From the NCBI RefSeq assembly GCF_000002865.3, contig NW_001865055.1:256371-320370 (forward strand): a stretch of DNA of 64,000 nt, in the 5' to 3' direction. Below, piece by piece: positions 23,231 to 34,495 of the stretch (its first letter is position 1; each line of letters opens with the position of its first letter). The position numbers were made by a program, and so were the translations under genes. The stretch comes from Monosiga brevicollis MX1. Lineage: Eukaryota; Opisthokonta; Choanoflagellata; Craspedida; Salpingoecidae. Below the pieces are notes generated by a model. The model was not told the origin of the DNA, did no database searches, and worked only from the letters and a program-made list of their open reading frames with translations.

Positions 23231-23787
23231 TTCGCATTCGCATTCTCTCCGTCTGCAAAAGGGCAGCGACGTTGACGGCGCGTCTCAGAGGCAGTCGAGG
23301 CATCGGGCGTAGATCCGGCTGAGACAGCAATAGTCTTGGTAACACGCTTGTTGGAGGTCTTGTTGAGCCAGCTTTGATACAAGCGAGGCTCATAAGATTC
23401 CGACAGCAGGCAGGCAACGGGCGGCGCTCCCTCCCATCCGTCACCTCCCTCCTCTCCGACTTGAACTTTACGCCACGGTCACGCATTGACACCATGTCGG
23501 CCGATGTGCGTTGATTGCCCGAGCCCCTGTGCTTCTTGCTCGCCGCCAGCATTCGTGTGGTTCTTTCACCTTCGCTCCTGCTCTTCGTGTCTTGCAGTTG
23601 CCCCCGGGTTATGACATCAGCCTGGACGTCTCCCAGTTTATGCGGGTAAAACTTTGTGCCCCAGCTCCTCTCTTGTCGTGCACCTTCCGGCTTCCAAAAC
23701 TTGACCAGAGCCTTTGCTGACCCTCGAACGTTGCCTGTTCTCACGGCCTGATATTTTTTTGCGTGGCAGGATCAAAACTCGAGTGCC

Positions 23788-25592
23788 ATGTCTTCGGTAC
23801 GTTTTAACCGTGCCGACCTATTCGCATGTGCCGCGGAACGAATCGAGAGCCCGGCCAGCCGGTGCACTTGCCCATGCTCACCGCCTCCTTTCCTTGCGCC
23901 GTGTGTCCTAGGGTTGGTCCTTCCCATCTTGACTGATTTTCTGTTGTTATTGTTCTTGTTTTGGCTCTGCATCGGCTGCATTATTTATTGTGTTGAAGCT
24001 GCAGCATCCTTGTGTACCAGCCATTGAACTTCTCCTCATCAGCACCATCATCTCGTCCTTCCCTTCTTCTTCTTTCTCTTCCTCCTTCTCCTCCTCCTCC
24101 TCCTGCGTTCTCCTCCTCCTCCTCGTCCCTGCGCTTTTTGCCCTTTTAAACCTTTTAGGTGACACTGCACACAGCAGCAGTGACACCGCTGCTCCGACGG
24201 CTGTACCCAAGGAAGGAGCTGCTGCCAACTCAAACGACGGCTCGGCGGTGTGTCCTTTTGAATGAATAAGAGCTGGTGGCCTACACTCTGACAATAGACG
24301 GTGCCCAGTGCCCAGTGCCCAGTGCCCAAGCCAAAGCTGCATCAGCTCTGCCTACTCACGAGATGGCGGCTGCCTTGCACTGGATCACAGCAAATTCAAT
24401 CCTTGTTTGGCATGATCGCCGGTGATGGGCGTGGTGCCAATTTGGCCCCCCATGCGTCCAACCAGAAGCATTCCACCAGCAAGCTGCCTGAGGATGCCGC
24501 TACCAAGGCTGCAGCCGCTGGTATTCGAACAGAAGTATGTCATCGTGCTTGTTCCCACCGTTATTTCATTTCTTTTTTTCTTTTTTTTTTCTGCCCTCCA
24601 GACATGAGCAACAAACAGGCTCCCTTGATTTCTATGGCCACACAACCTCATGTTTTATGTTTGCAACCGATGCCCCCACGGTAGCGAGTTACGATTGCTT
24701 CCCACAACGGCGCACCTGTGGTGGCAGTAGCCACGGCGGAGATGCGACAACATCTCGAGTTTGAACCCGAAGATATGCTAGTGGAGGATCTGCGACAAGA
24801 GTGCCGTGGGCGCAAGCTGGCAACTAGTGGACCGAAGAACGTGCTGGTGCGCCGCTTGCGTGCAGCCGTGACCCAGGACCCAAGCCTGCCACGCCATCGC
24901 ATGTCTGATGATAACAAGAAGGCCAAGCGCAATCTGAACAAGCGTGAGCCCCAACGCGATGAGTTTGATACCGAAGACGAGTACCAGGATGCTTGGCAAC
25001 GATGGCGTGCCATTCGTGACCACAATAACGAATCTGTGAAACGCTCTCGTGAAAACGCCCGGCATCGGAAGCATCAGCACGAGGCTGCCTGTCGGGAGCG
25101 CGAACGCGAAAACTCGCAGCTTGCCACGGTGGGTCAAGCCCGTGCCCACTTGTGGACCGCCGAAGAGGTCCCCTTGTGTGAAATCATAGCGTGTACAGTA
25201 ATTTTGGTTCTGTTTGTAATTCTCGTCCCATCAATCACCGGATGCCTCGGCTCCGTCAAGCTGCGCCCTGGCCGTCTCATTGCCACCCACTTGTGGCTCT
25301 TGTCTGTTTCGGTGTTGTGCATGTCCTCTAGGAGGTGGACCGTCTCAAAGACCAGGTGGTTCTGTTGACCAAGGTGCTGAAGACACCCGAAGCCTTGAGC
25401 ATGACCGACCGCGAACAAATTGGCGCGCTCATGTCAGGGCTGGGCCCCTACCCCGGAGAAGGCCTGACTTCCACGGCCGGTTCCAGCAACCCAAATGCCA
25501 GTGTCATGTCAGGCGCGGCACTGGCCAGTCAAGGCTTCCTGCAGTCCATTGCCGGTCGGGGTGAGCCCACATCCAAGCGCGAGGCAAGGTGA
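23788..25592 (+). CDS. SAP-domain plus C/EBP-like bZIP transcription factor
   Basis: Predicted DNA-binding nuclear protein. Coding is well supported from exon 24159 onward; exons join as SAQIQSLFGMIAGDG, then GIRTERVTIASHNGAPVV, then LAT|EVDRLKDQ, all across GT-AG introns. A SAP motif (MLVEDLRQECRGRKLATSGP, about 24774-24836) is followed by an acidic linker (EFDTEDEYQDAW) and a bZIP: basic region RDHNNESVKRSRENARHRKH (about 25014-25077) with the N-x7-R spacing of C/EBP and a zipper with leucine/valine heptads (LATEVDRLKDQVVLLTKVL). The tail is Ser/Gly-rich. The first ATG is probably 23788 in a 9-nt exon (donor GTACGT), but its phase does not fit exon 24159 directly, so a further small exon or another start is needed. 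The 3' end may read through a splice at about 25588 instead of stopping at 25592. Confidence 0.78.
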
Positions 25593-26430
25593 GGTCGCTG
25601 AGGCTGTCACTTGTTTTTCCCCATGTTTGAGGCGCAGGAGGGGCACGTTGTTCCGCTCCCGGCTGTCCGCAGGGCTTGTTGTTGCCTCAATGTGCGTGAG
25701 CGTGTGCGTGCAAATGTGTGTGCGGTTCCTGCGATGTGTTTTTGCAATCGATATTCTTTATTCTATCCTTTCCACAGAAACAGCAACCATGAGTGCAGAT
25801 GTACCTTCTCCCACCTTGTCACACAACACGAAGGCTCGAAGGATTACGCCAGTTCGCCCCGTAGAGTGATCGAATGCAATGATTATGGTGTTGTCTCATA
25901 GCAAAACCTTCCCAACCTGACATTGCTCGTCCCCGACGGATCAATCCGTCTCCGGCCCATGTAGTCTTCCAAGCGCCCCTCATTATTCCCAAAGTGAACC
26001 TCGGAGCGATGCCGAAGCTCGCTGGTTGCAATACGGGATCCATGTATTCTTCGAATTGACATGACACCCTTGTGAAGTCTGTCTGAAGTTCTAATATGTA
26101 TTCCTGTTAGCGTCAAATCCGTGCTGGAGCCTGACAATTCCCTAAGCTCACATCATGAGCAATTGTTTTTTCTCACGTTTCACCAAAGGCTTGAGTTTCA
26201 GATACTGCTTCGATTCATCTCTGTTTTGCCGAATAAAACACGAAATTCCTTTGAGCAGGCAGTCTCATTGCCATCCTGCCCTGTCCTACGCGTTACCCTT
26301 CGCGCCTGCCCAGCATCAAGCATGTGTTGTTCCAAAAAAAAAAAAAAAAAACACAAAAATTCCTTTGAAATTGGGAAAATGCGCATTTTCGTTTGCATGC
26401 AAATTTTGTCTGACATTACAGCTCTGCGTG

Positions 26431-26466
<36 letters not shown>

Positions 26467-27004
26467 CTCCACCTCAGCATTCGCATAAAGACGTTCAGTG
26501 AAGGGTTTGACGCGACTCTCTGGATGACTGGTAAATAGAAAGGGCGAAGAGGGGTTGTTGACATCACTTTGAAACAAGTCTCTGCCCCCTGCCGCACGTT
26601 CCTCGGCTCGGTACGTTCGTGCACTGCGGCGCGGATGTGTGTGTGTGGGCTCGCTCGCTCGCTCGGCTCGGCTAGGGGTTTGAGCTCGGGATTTGGCTTT
26701 GGGCAAACGATGGCCTTTGGCAAGGCATGGGCTCAGGGTGGTTGAGTGATGGATTCTAAGTGGGGGGAGGGAGGAGAATGCATCCATGATGTTTGCTGAT
26801 GGGTGGCACTGCTGACAGCCGATCGAGCTGCTCACTGCCTCGTTCTTTTCTCGCGTTTCCCGTCTGTGACCCTGGATCCGATATTGGTTGTGAACGTAGG
26901 GCCCGAAGCACCGTACGCACCCGGTGCTTGCTGACAGACGTAAAAGGCTGTTGCGGGAAGCCCTCGTGCCCTCGAGTGTGACAGGCCTGGTGCCAGCAGC
27001 AAGC
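25593..27004. other. Spacer between two plus-strand genes; poly-A and GA tracts
   Basis: No gene supported. Two exon-like open stretches (about 25785-25900 and 26790-26990) have ordinary composition; the first may be an alternative 3' exon of the bZIP gene, the second 5' UTR of the next gene. An A18 run lies at about 26334-26352 and a GA tract at about 26433-26465. Confidence 0.5.
26433..26465. repeat. (GA)n microsatellite
   Basis: About 16 GA dinucleotides, 80 nt after an A18 run. Confidence 0.9.
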
Positions 27005-30000
27005 ATGGCCACGCCCTCATCGCCTGGCGCTGGGGCGCCAGGGCAAACACGCTCTCGGTCCCGCTTTCTTCGCGGTCTTTCTCTCAAAGAAGATGAACCC
27101 CCGTCTTACATGGGTACTCCTGGTTCGTTTCTTTTGACCCCTCTTCCTTTTAGTCCCCGTGCTGCCTCCAACCAACGCGCTCTTGCTTTTGCTTTTGCAC
27201 GCGATCTGCCATGCGCGGGGGAGCACCACCACTCGGATCACCGGCACATCACATTCAATATCAACCGTCTGTTCGCATGCTGGTCCAGGTGCGCGCGACA
27301 CGGCTGATGGCTGGACGACTCTGAAGGAATCAACGCTGCGCGTGATCCATGGCCGACGCAAGCGACAGGTCTGTGAAAGCAGCGCCTGCCACTCCTGCCA
27401 AGCTTCAATTCCCATCCAGACAACCTTTTTGCTTGGTAGTGACGGCCCGCTTCATCTTCACGCCGCAATTGCCGTTCAACCCCCACTCCATCCCCCCTCT
27501 ATCACTCGTTAGGAACTTTGGTTTGTCCTTCGCAAGGACACCTTTCTTCGGCGCGACGGCATGCATACCGTGCGCCTCGACATTTACTCGGGCAAAACCA
27601 GACGCGAATCTATTCTCTTGGACGTCAGTTTAGCTCCTGCCTTCTCTTTCCCACGGTGCCCCCTGACGAGATGAGCCCTGGCCTAACAACGTGTGGCCCA
27701 CTTTGCATCATCAAGCAGAATAGCCGGGTCGTTCCGCTGACCAACCCCCCCGGCGCATTTATGATCTCATTGGCTGACAAGCGGGTCATCACACTGCAAC
27801 CCCTTTCAGGTGACTCTAGCTCGCATCTCCTGCTTAGCCTGGCACCCAGTCTATGCCTCACGTTTTGTGCTTGCACCTTTGCAGAGGATCCATCTGATGG
27901 CGCCGATTGGGTGGGCGCTCTACAGCTGGCCATTACGCTGCCCAACGTGAACCGCCGCCGCGTAGAGTCAATCAGCCAAAAAGCAAAAAATTCCATGCGC
28001 ATCCTCAAGCGACACAACACTGATCGGCTCAATGCGCAAGCCGTACGTGGCTCTACCTATCTCATGTGGACCCATCGTCCCCACAATTTTCAGCCCCAGT
28101 CTGACCTCAGCTGCCGTTCCTGGTATTTGATAAATAATTTGTAGGCCTCAACTCTTTCAAATGTGCAAGAGGACGAGCCGTCCATCCTGGGCGCGGCGTT
28201 GGCCTCAACCAACCTTGCCGACTCCGCATCTAGCCCAGACGTTCCTCAGCCATCCAATGATGCTGAAACGGCACACACAAATGAACCTGTCGGCGCAGAC
28301 GACTCTGCTCTCAGCGATGGCGCCGAGAATGACGCAGAGGCTCTTGCAGGCAATCCAGTGGAGCTGAATGAAGAAACTATGGATCAACTTGATCTCTTTG
28401 GAGGCGAGCAGGATGATCTCAACGTTCTCGATCTGAGTCAATCTGCATTTCAGCACTGCTCGCCAACGATGCGAGAGTCTTATGTCACTTGCCTCATCTC
28501 TCGCCTCGATGATATGGAGCAGCAGTACAAAAGTATGTCTCTCAGGTGTCCCTACCCTCCTTCTTTCTCTTGCCTTGTCCGTCCAGAGCTTTTGTGTCAC
28601 AGCGGCTGGCTCTGCCCATTCCTCATCTGCACTGTTTGTATGTTTGCTTGATTAGCGCGCTTTGATCGTCAGCTGAGCCGGCTGCGCGAGTCTCCTGACG
28701 TGCAAGCTCTGCGGGATCGCTTGGCACTGGGCTACCTACTGCCCACAGACAACACCTACCGCGATCAAATCCATCTCTTTCTCAGCTCAACCTTTATGGT
28801 AGGGACCGCCCCGTTCTGACTCACCTTGCCACTTCGCGGGACTCGTCGTTGCTTACGCTTCCGCTTTGCGCAACACGCTTCAGGACTCTAGCCTTGAACG
28901 CGAGTTCTTGCTTCTGCACGTCTTTCCACGCCTCAAGGTTTTCCTCCGTCAGCATAGCCTCAATCTCAATCCCGTGGACCTGTATGTATCCACAACTCGC
29001 CACCGCCCGAACGTCACAGCCATCTCCTTTGCACAAGTCTGCATTTCGAAAAGCGCAACACCTTCTCAATCACGCATACCACTTTTGCTAGGCGCTGGGG
29101 TGCTGGCGAATTTATGCCTGATTTCGACACGGTCAACGTCTGCCTGGATCAACTTGAGGTAGGCTTGTTTCAGACCACCCCTAACCCACTCCCAATTCTC
29201 AACAGGCCCTTGCCATCGATACACACTCGATCTGTACCCTTTTATTACCCTTATCCTGCTCGCATGTGCAGGAGTGCCTGGAGCGCTCGCTAGGTCCGGC
29301 CATGGTTTTCCTGCGCACACAGCGCCGCGGTTGGAACCCCTTGCCCTCACGGATCAGTGAAGGCGATATGCAAGACCTGCTATCTAAGGCTACTCAGTCC
29401 GAGGCTGAGATTCTCACGCACCTGTATCGGCAAGACGCCAACGCGATGCAACACCCCAGCGATTACATCGGCAGCCCGCTTGCGGCGGACGAACAATGGG
29501 ACGTGGTCATGGCTCAGTTGCAAAGCGTGCGCTCCATCCTTCTCGCGCATCGCCCCGACCTGCTGCAAGCCACCCTGACACAAATGGAGCTTCAAGCAGC
29601 CTTGGCGACCGCACGCCGTTCGGAGGTGCAAATTTTGGCTTACCGTCGAGAGCTGTCCGTGAGCCTTTATGCTCAGGCCCTTTCAGCGCCGTTCACCGAT
29701 TCCCAGGAATGGGAACCCCTCCTGGAGGCCGGCGCCAAGGATCCCATCAACACCATCGACCAGCTATTGGAAGAGCATGGGCTGACGAGCAAAACCTACC
29801 TTGTCAACGGTGATCGACTTGCAGAATCGGCCGTCTATGTCGACTATGCCACAGAAATGGCGCTCGATGTGGCGCGCGACTGCTTGCGGCGCATCGGTAG
29901 CGTTTTTGTGGACGTACCCGTTCTTGCCCTACCCTTGTGGGCCCGTGAGTGCTACCAGCACCTTCAATACGCTCGACAGGTTGCTAATGCTAGTTGCGTT

Positions 30001-33000
30001 CAGGCGCCCATCGTGCAGCGCATGCATGATTACATCAATCGTCGCAACTCGTTTCGTCCCTTTGTCATCCTGGGCGACTCTGGGAGTGGCTGTCGCGAAG
30101 CCGTGGCTCAATTTGTGACCCAGATTGTTGAAGCAGGCAACGAGAGTGACAGCGTCATGCTGGTTCGCTTCGCAGGCCTCACCTCAATCGCCGATAGTGT
30201 GACCCAGACGCTACGCTCGCTCTTAGAGCAGGCTGCCGCTGCGCTGGGTGCCCTCGATACGGACGAGTTTCAGAACATGGCCTCCATGGCGGTGGCTGAA
30301 TGCTTCCTGCGCCGCCTCACTGCAGCATGCACCCTGAAGCGACCCGTTGTGGTGGTGCTTGAGGACGTTGACCAATTTGTTGATGAGCCCTTCAAGGAGG
30401 AGGAGCGAGCCGGCTTATCCTCTTGGCTCTCTGCTCAAGTGCCTCCAGGTATCAAAATCATTTTGACGGCCAAGCCCAACGGCCCCGCGCATCGCCAACT
30501 GGCCACCTTCTTGAAGGATTCAGACTTTTCTTCAATGGATACGTTGTCCCTCGACGAGGCACAACGCCTCCTCAGCCACTCCCTGGCCCGTTCACATCGC
30601 ACCGTGACCGCAGAGCAGCAGACAGCCCTGTCCAACGCACTTGAAGCCGCTACCCATCGCGATCCCCTCTTTGTGACCATGCTTGCCGATACGGTGCGCA
30701 CTGGCTCTGCCCACATTCGTTCCAACAGTGCTTTAGTGTGCCGTTGCAGGACCGTCCCCTCCCTTAATCTTACACTTGGCCTTCCTTGGTGCCCAACCAT
30801 CATGTAGGCATCCAAGTGGCCCTCATTTGCTCCTGTCGCCAACCCTTTACCTGTATCGACCCACGGTCTTTGCAACCTATTCTTTGACAAGCTAGAATCT
30901 CTTCACGGCCAGGCTCTCATTGCAAATCTTTTTGGGTCAGTTTGTCGATGAACCGAGCGTTTTGGCCAATCGTCGTCGCCTGCCTTCTTTTCCTTCTTCT
31001 GCTTCTTCTTCTTCTTTTTTTTTCCGTGTCCTTGATGGTGGTCTGCTCTCAACACGGCGACAGATGCATGTGCGCAAGCCGTTCTGGCTTGAACGCCGAG
31101 GAGCTCGGTCTCATTCTGATCAACAACGAGACTGTGCGCACCCAGCTATTTCGCCGGCAAGAGTTTCCTGGTTCGTGCGCAACCTACCTGAAAACTTCTT
31201 CTTTTTTTTCACTGTTTCTTTGCAGTCGCCATCACTCACGGAAACACGCATCCCCCCCACAACCGTTTCTCCTTTTCCTTTCCAGGCAAGCAATTTCCTC
31301 TTCACGTGCTAAGAGCCATTCAGAGCGCGCTCAAGCACAATCTGCACGCATCGACGGATGGCGTGTGGCGCTTTACTTATTCACAATTTCACGAAGCGGC
31401 CATTGCTCGATATGGCCAGGACCTGCCAGCGCTTCAGCGACACATGGCTATTGTATTGCGCGATCATCTGTTGAAGCAAATTGCCATATCAGAGAAAGTG
31501 TACGTCGGTTTGTTTGCTGGGATGTCTGTTCACCTGACTCGGACTGACTATCTCAATCCCGTTTTATTGCTGATTCGGTTACAGATCTGCCTTTGATCGC
31601 CTCATCTTGGAAGTGCCGTGGCTTATGGCCCAGTCCGAACTCAAGGACGAGCTTTTTGCCTTGCTACTTGAGCCGCCGATTTTTCGCGCATTGATTCAGT
31701 GGCACTCCAACAGCACCAATCACCAGATCGTGCACTACTGGGAGGCCTGCGGTCGTGCTGAGCACGAGCTTGTGGAGGCTTACATTGCCGCGGCGGAGGG
31801 CGCAGTGAGTTGTTGAGCTTCTTTGCACTGGTTTCATCTTTGCCATGTTTTGCATCCTTTCTCACCGAAAGGCTCGTTCAGGTACGCGAGGACCTCTTTT
31901 ATGCCGTACTGGGCCGAGATCTCGTTGTCTTCCTCGAGCTGCAGGGGGATCGCAAACGTGCCGTCGAAACTTCGGTACGTAATTCAGGCTAGGCTGGCAC
32001 ACGCAGGGAATGCCAGCAGGGTTACCAACGCAAACAGAGGGTCAAGCGTACTCTCTCCAAAATCAAGCCTTGCCTCATCCTTCCATGGGGTCCCGGGTGT
32101 GACGGGGGCTCTGTAGACACGAGTGCTGCCCATTATCCGCGCAGCTGTGCAAGAATCCAAACCGTTGGCCGAGGCTTATAATGCCTACGGTAGGTCGCTG
32201 TGCTGTTTGCTGTGTCGCTCGTCGCCAACCCGCACTCTGACTAGTCCCTTGCCGTCTTGGTGCTCTGCAGGCCGTGCCCTGCTCAAGCATGGCCAATGGG
32301 ATGTGGCCATTGATCAGTTTGAAAATGCTCTCGAAGTTTTGCGCAAGATTCAGCCGTTCGATGAGCGAAGTTCGATTTTGTGCAATGCGCTCGCTTTCCG
32401 ACGATGCTTTGTGCACGCACACTTACCCTCCGGGCCCATGTTTTGCAGCCTATAGCTTTGTGCTTAACAACCTGGGGGTAGCATACAAGCGCTGCGGGCG
32501 CTTTCGTGCTGCCATCGAGACTTTGTCCGAGGCCAAGACCATCTCTGAGGTGCGTTGTGAAAGTGTGATCTTTAGACAGGCTTGCCGGTGGGCAAACGCA
32601 CTTGTGTCACGATTCTGCTCGGTTTGTCAACGACTCACCATGGGCTGCTTGTGCTTGCAGAGTCAAGACAGCTCCGAGGCCAATTTGGATTTGGCTACCC
32701 AACTCCTCAACATCGGGCTGTTGCACGGCCATCTGGGTGAATATGAGGACGCTGTGGCCACCATTTCGCGCTGCGCTGAAATATTCAAGCGTTACAAGGG
32801 TGCGTGTTGCAGCCATGGGGGCCAGCTGAAGAAAAGTAAAAGGATACTCAGCCCCGAATACAAACATATGAGACCAAAGTGTGCGCTTCTAATTTGTGGC
32901 ACGCCTGTTAGGCGAGAGCGTGGCCTACTCCAACACCATGTTCAACCTAGGCGTCTTTCATTCGGCTGCCAACAATTATGCCGCGGCCTTGCCCGCCTTC

Positions 33001-34077
33001 ACAACGTCGTGGCAAATTCGCTGCAAATTGCTTGGCCCGACACATATCATGGCCACCCGCAGCCGCACCTCGCAGATTGGTGTGCTTGTTCATCTGGGCC
33101 AACACGAAGAGGTGCGCTTGGAGGCCGCCCCACACATATTTTTGTGCCTCTTGCACTAGCGCCATTCCCCCATCCCCCCTCTTTTTTGCGAGGGGCACGA
33201 TTGTTGATTTTGTCGACGATTTTGCCATTCGTGCCTGGGTGCTGCTTAGGCATACGCCATGGCTCTGGATTTGTGGCCCGTGGCTGGCCGACAAGATCTC
33301 TCTGATCGCAGCATCGCATACGACACGGCTGTGCTGTGTGCCAATGCCGCTATTGCAGCGCACCATGTGAATCAACCTCAGAGGGTACGGCATGACTCAT
33401 GGTTCATCTGCTTGCTTTGCCGAGTAAGCTGCGAACCCGTGGACTTCTCACGTCTTCCCTTCCCTTTGCTTTGCCTTTTTAAAACCTTGGTTGTGCAGCG
33501 CGACGAGTGGCGTTTGCGTGCGGAGCAAATTTACAAGGATATCCCCGAGAATGAAATTAGCCTGCGCTACATGCGAGCGCAGTTGGCGCAAAACCGTACG
33601 TTCCTGCAACCCTAGGTAGTAATGTCCAAGATGCGCACCTGGCTGACTTTGTAATGCTGCTCCAGTGGCTGACACCTTTTTTGAGCTGGGACAATTCAAG
33701 CTGGCTATTGATTTTCTCGTCAATGCCCGTCAACTGTTTGTTGAGGTATGCTTGTTATCCCACGTGGGATGTTCGTAAGGCGCGCTCCTTGCGCTGGCCC
33801 GTGTTTTGCTCATGTCGGGACTTGTGGGGGCGTGGTATGTCTTCAGCATCTGCCCGCTGGGCATCCGCGACCAGAGCGTTGCACTGCGCTCATTCAGAAG
33901 GTACGTGTCACTGCGTGACATTTGTTTTGAGAGCAGACCGCATCGCCCTGCACACTCCTGATGAAATACCTGTGGCCGCACCGCACAGTATGAGGCAGCT
34001 ATGGCTGAAGCGCGCAAGGCTGCGGAGGCTACACCGGTGGTTCCAGCGAAGCCCGTGTCTGATGCTTCCGAGGCATA
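27005..34077 (+). CDS. Nephrocystin-3-like PH/DUF4062/P-loop/TPR protein
   Basis: A long multi-exon STAND-type protein. After MATPSSPGAGAPGQTRSRS comes a split PH-like domain (RVIHGRRKRQ|ELWFVLRKDTFL near 27340-27540, GAFMISLADKRVITLQPL near 27750, DWVGALQLAIT near 27907). An acidic linker leads to a DUF4062-type segment (RDQIHLFLSSTFM, LEREFLLLHVFPRLKVFL, VDLRWGAGEF; about 28765-29110) and a large exon (about 29270-30730) with P-loop FVILGDSGSGCREAV and Walker B-like VVVVLEDVD. Following exons match the winged-helix/spacer of nephrocystin-3 (SRSGLNAEELGLIL, VWRFTYSQFHEA, LEVPWLMAQ). The C terminus holds about five TPRs (GRALLKHGQWDVAIDQFENA, NLGVAYKRCGRFRAAIETL, GLLHGHLGEYEDAVATI, NLGVFHSAANNYAAAL, FFELGQFKLAIDFLV). 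The stop TAA is at 34075-34077. Nephrocystin-3 acts at the ciliary inversin compartment; a flagellar role here is inference. Walker A lacks its Lys. Confidence 0.82.
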
Positions 34078-34495
34078 ACCATGGCGCTTAGGCGCTGGTG
34101 CGAGATGTAGCTCTAGATTATCACGTGCGAAGCTAAATTGCGTACAAAGTTTTGCATCTAGCAGAGTCGGCTTGGATGCGATCGGCTGGTTGCAGCTGTA
34201 GCTTTGGGCGCAGGAGGCCACTAATGAACAAAAATCGACCTGTTGTTGAAATGGCGTTCCTATGGCTCGTCATGAAGCCTGGTTCACGTTTGGTTCAGGT
34301 CTTGTTATTATTTGAAGCGATAAAGCAGACAGACGTTTTGCTCGATTGTTAGATGGGCACTGCAATGCACTTTGGCGTCTACCGAAGCTGCTGTTTTACA
34401 AAGTTTAGCGCGTTGGCACAATTGGGCTTGCCTGGGGCGAGCTGCAACATGAAGCGTTGGGTTAAACAGTGTGAGGAGTGCGCTGTGGTTGCCAT
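34078..34495. other. Convergent 3' UTR spacer
   Basis: Lies between the stop codons of two converging genes. Nothing but likely 3' UTR was seen; composition is less GC-rich than the flanking exons. Confidence 0.6.

Larger units (their letters stand above)
22268..23787. other. Divergent promoter region dominated by CT repeats
   Basis: The spacer separates MTREX (minus) from the SAP-bZIP gene (plus). It holds a CAG/CAGTCG array, two large CT-rich arrays, a 50-nt N gap and, at about 23250-23780, ordinary-composition sequence in which I could not support a gene; part of it is probably 5' UTR. Confidence 0.55.

Noticed and set aside
26334-26465. Poly-A run followed by GA tract as the tail of a retroposed copy
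   Set aside because: No upstream body similar to a SINE, LINE or processed gene, and no target-site duplication seen.
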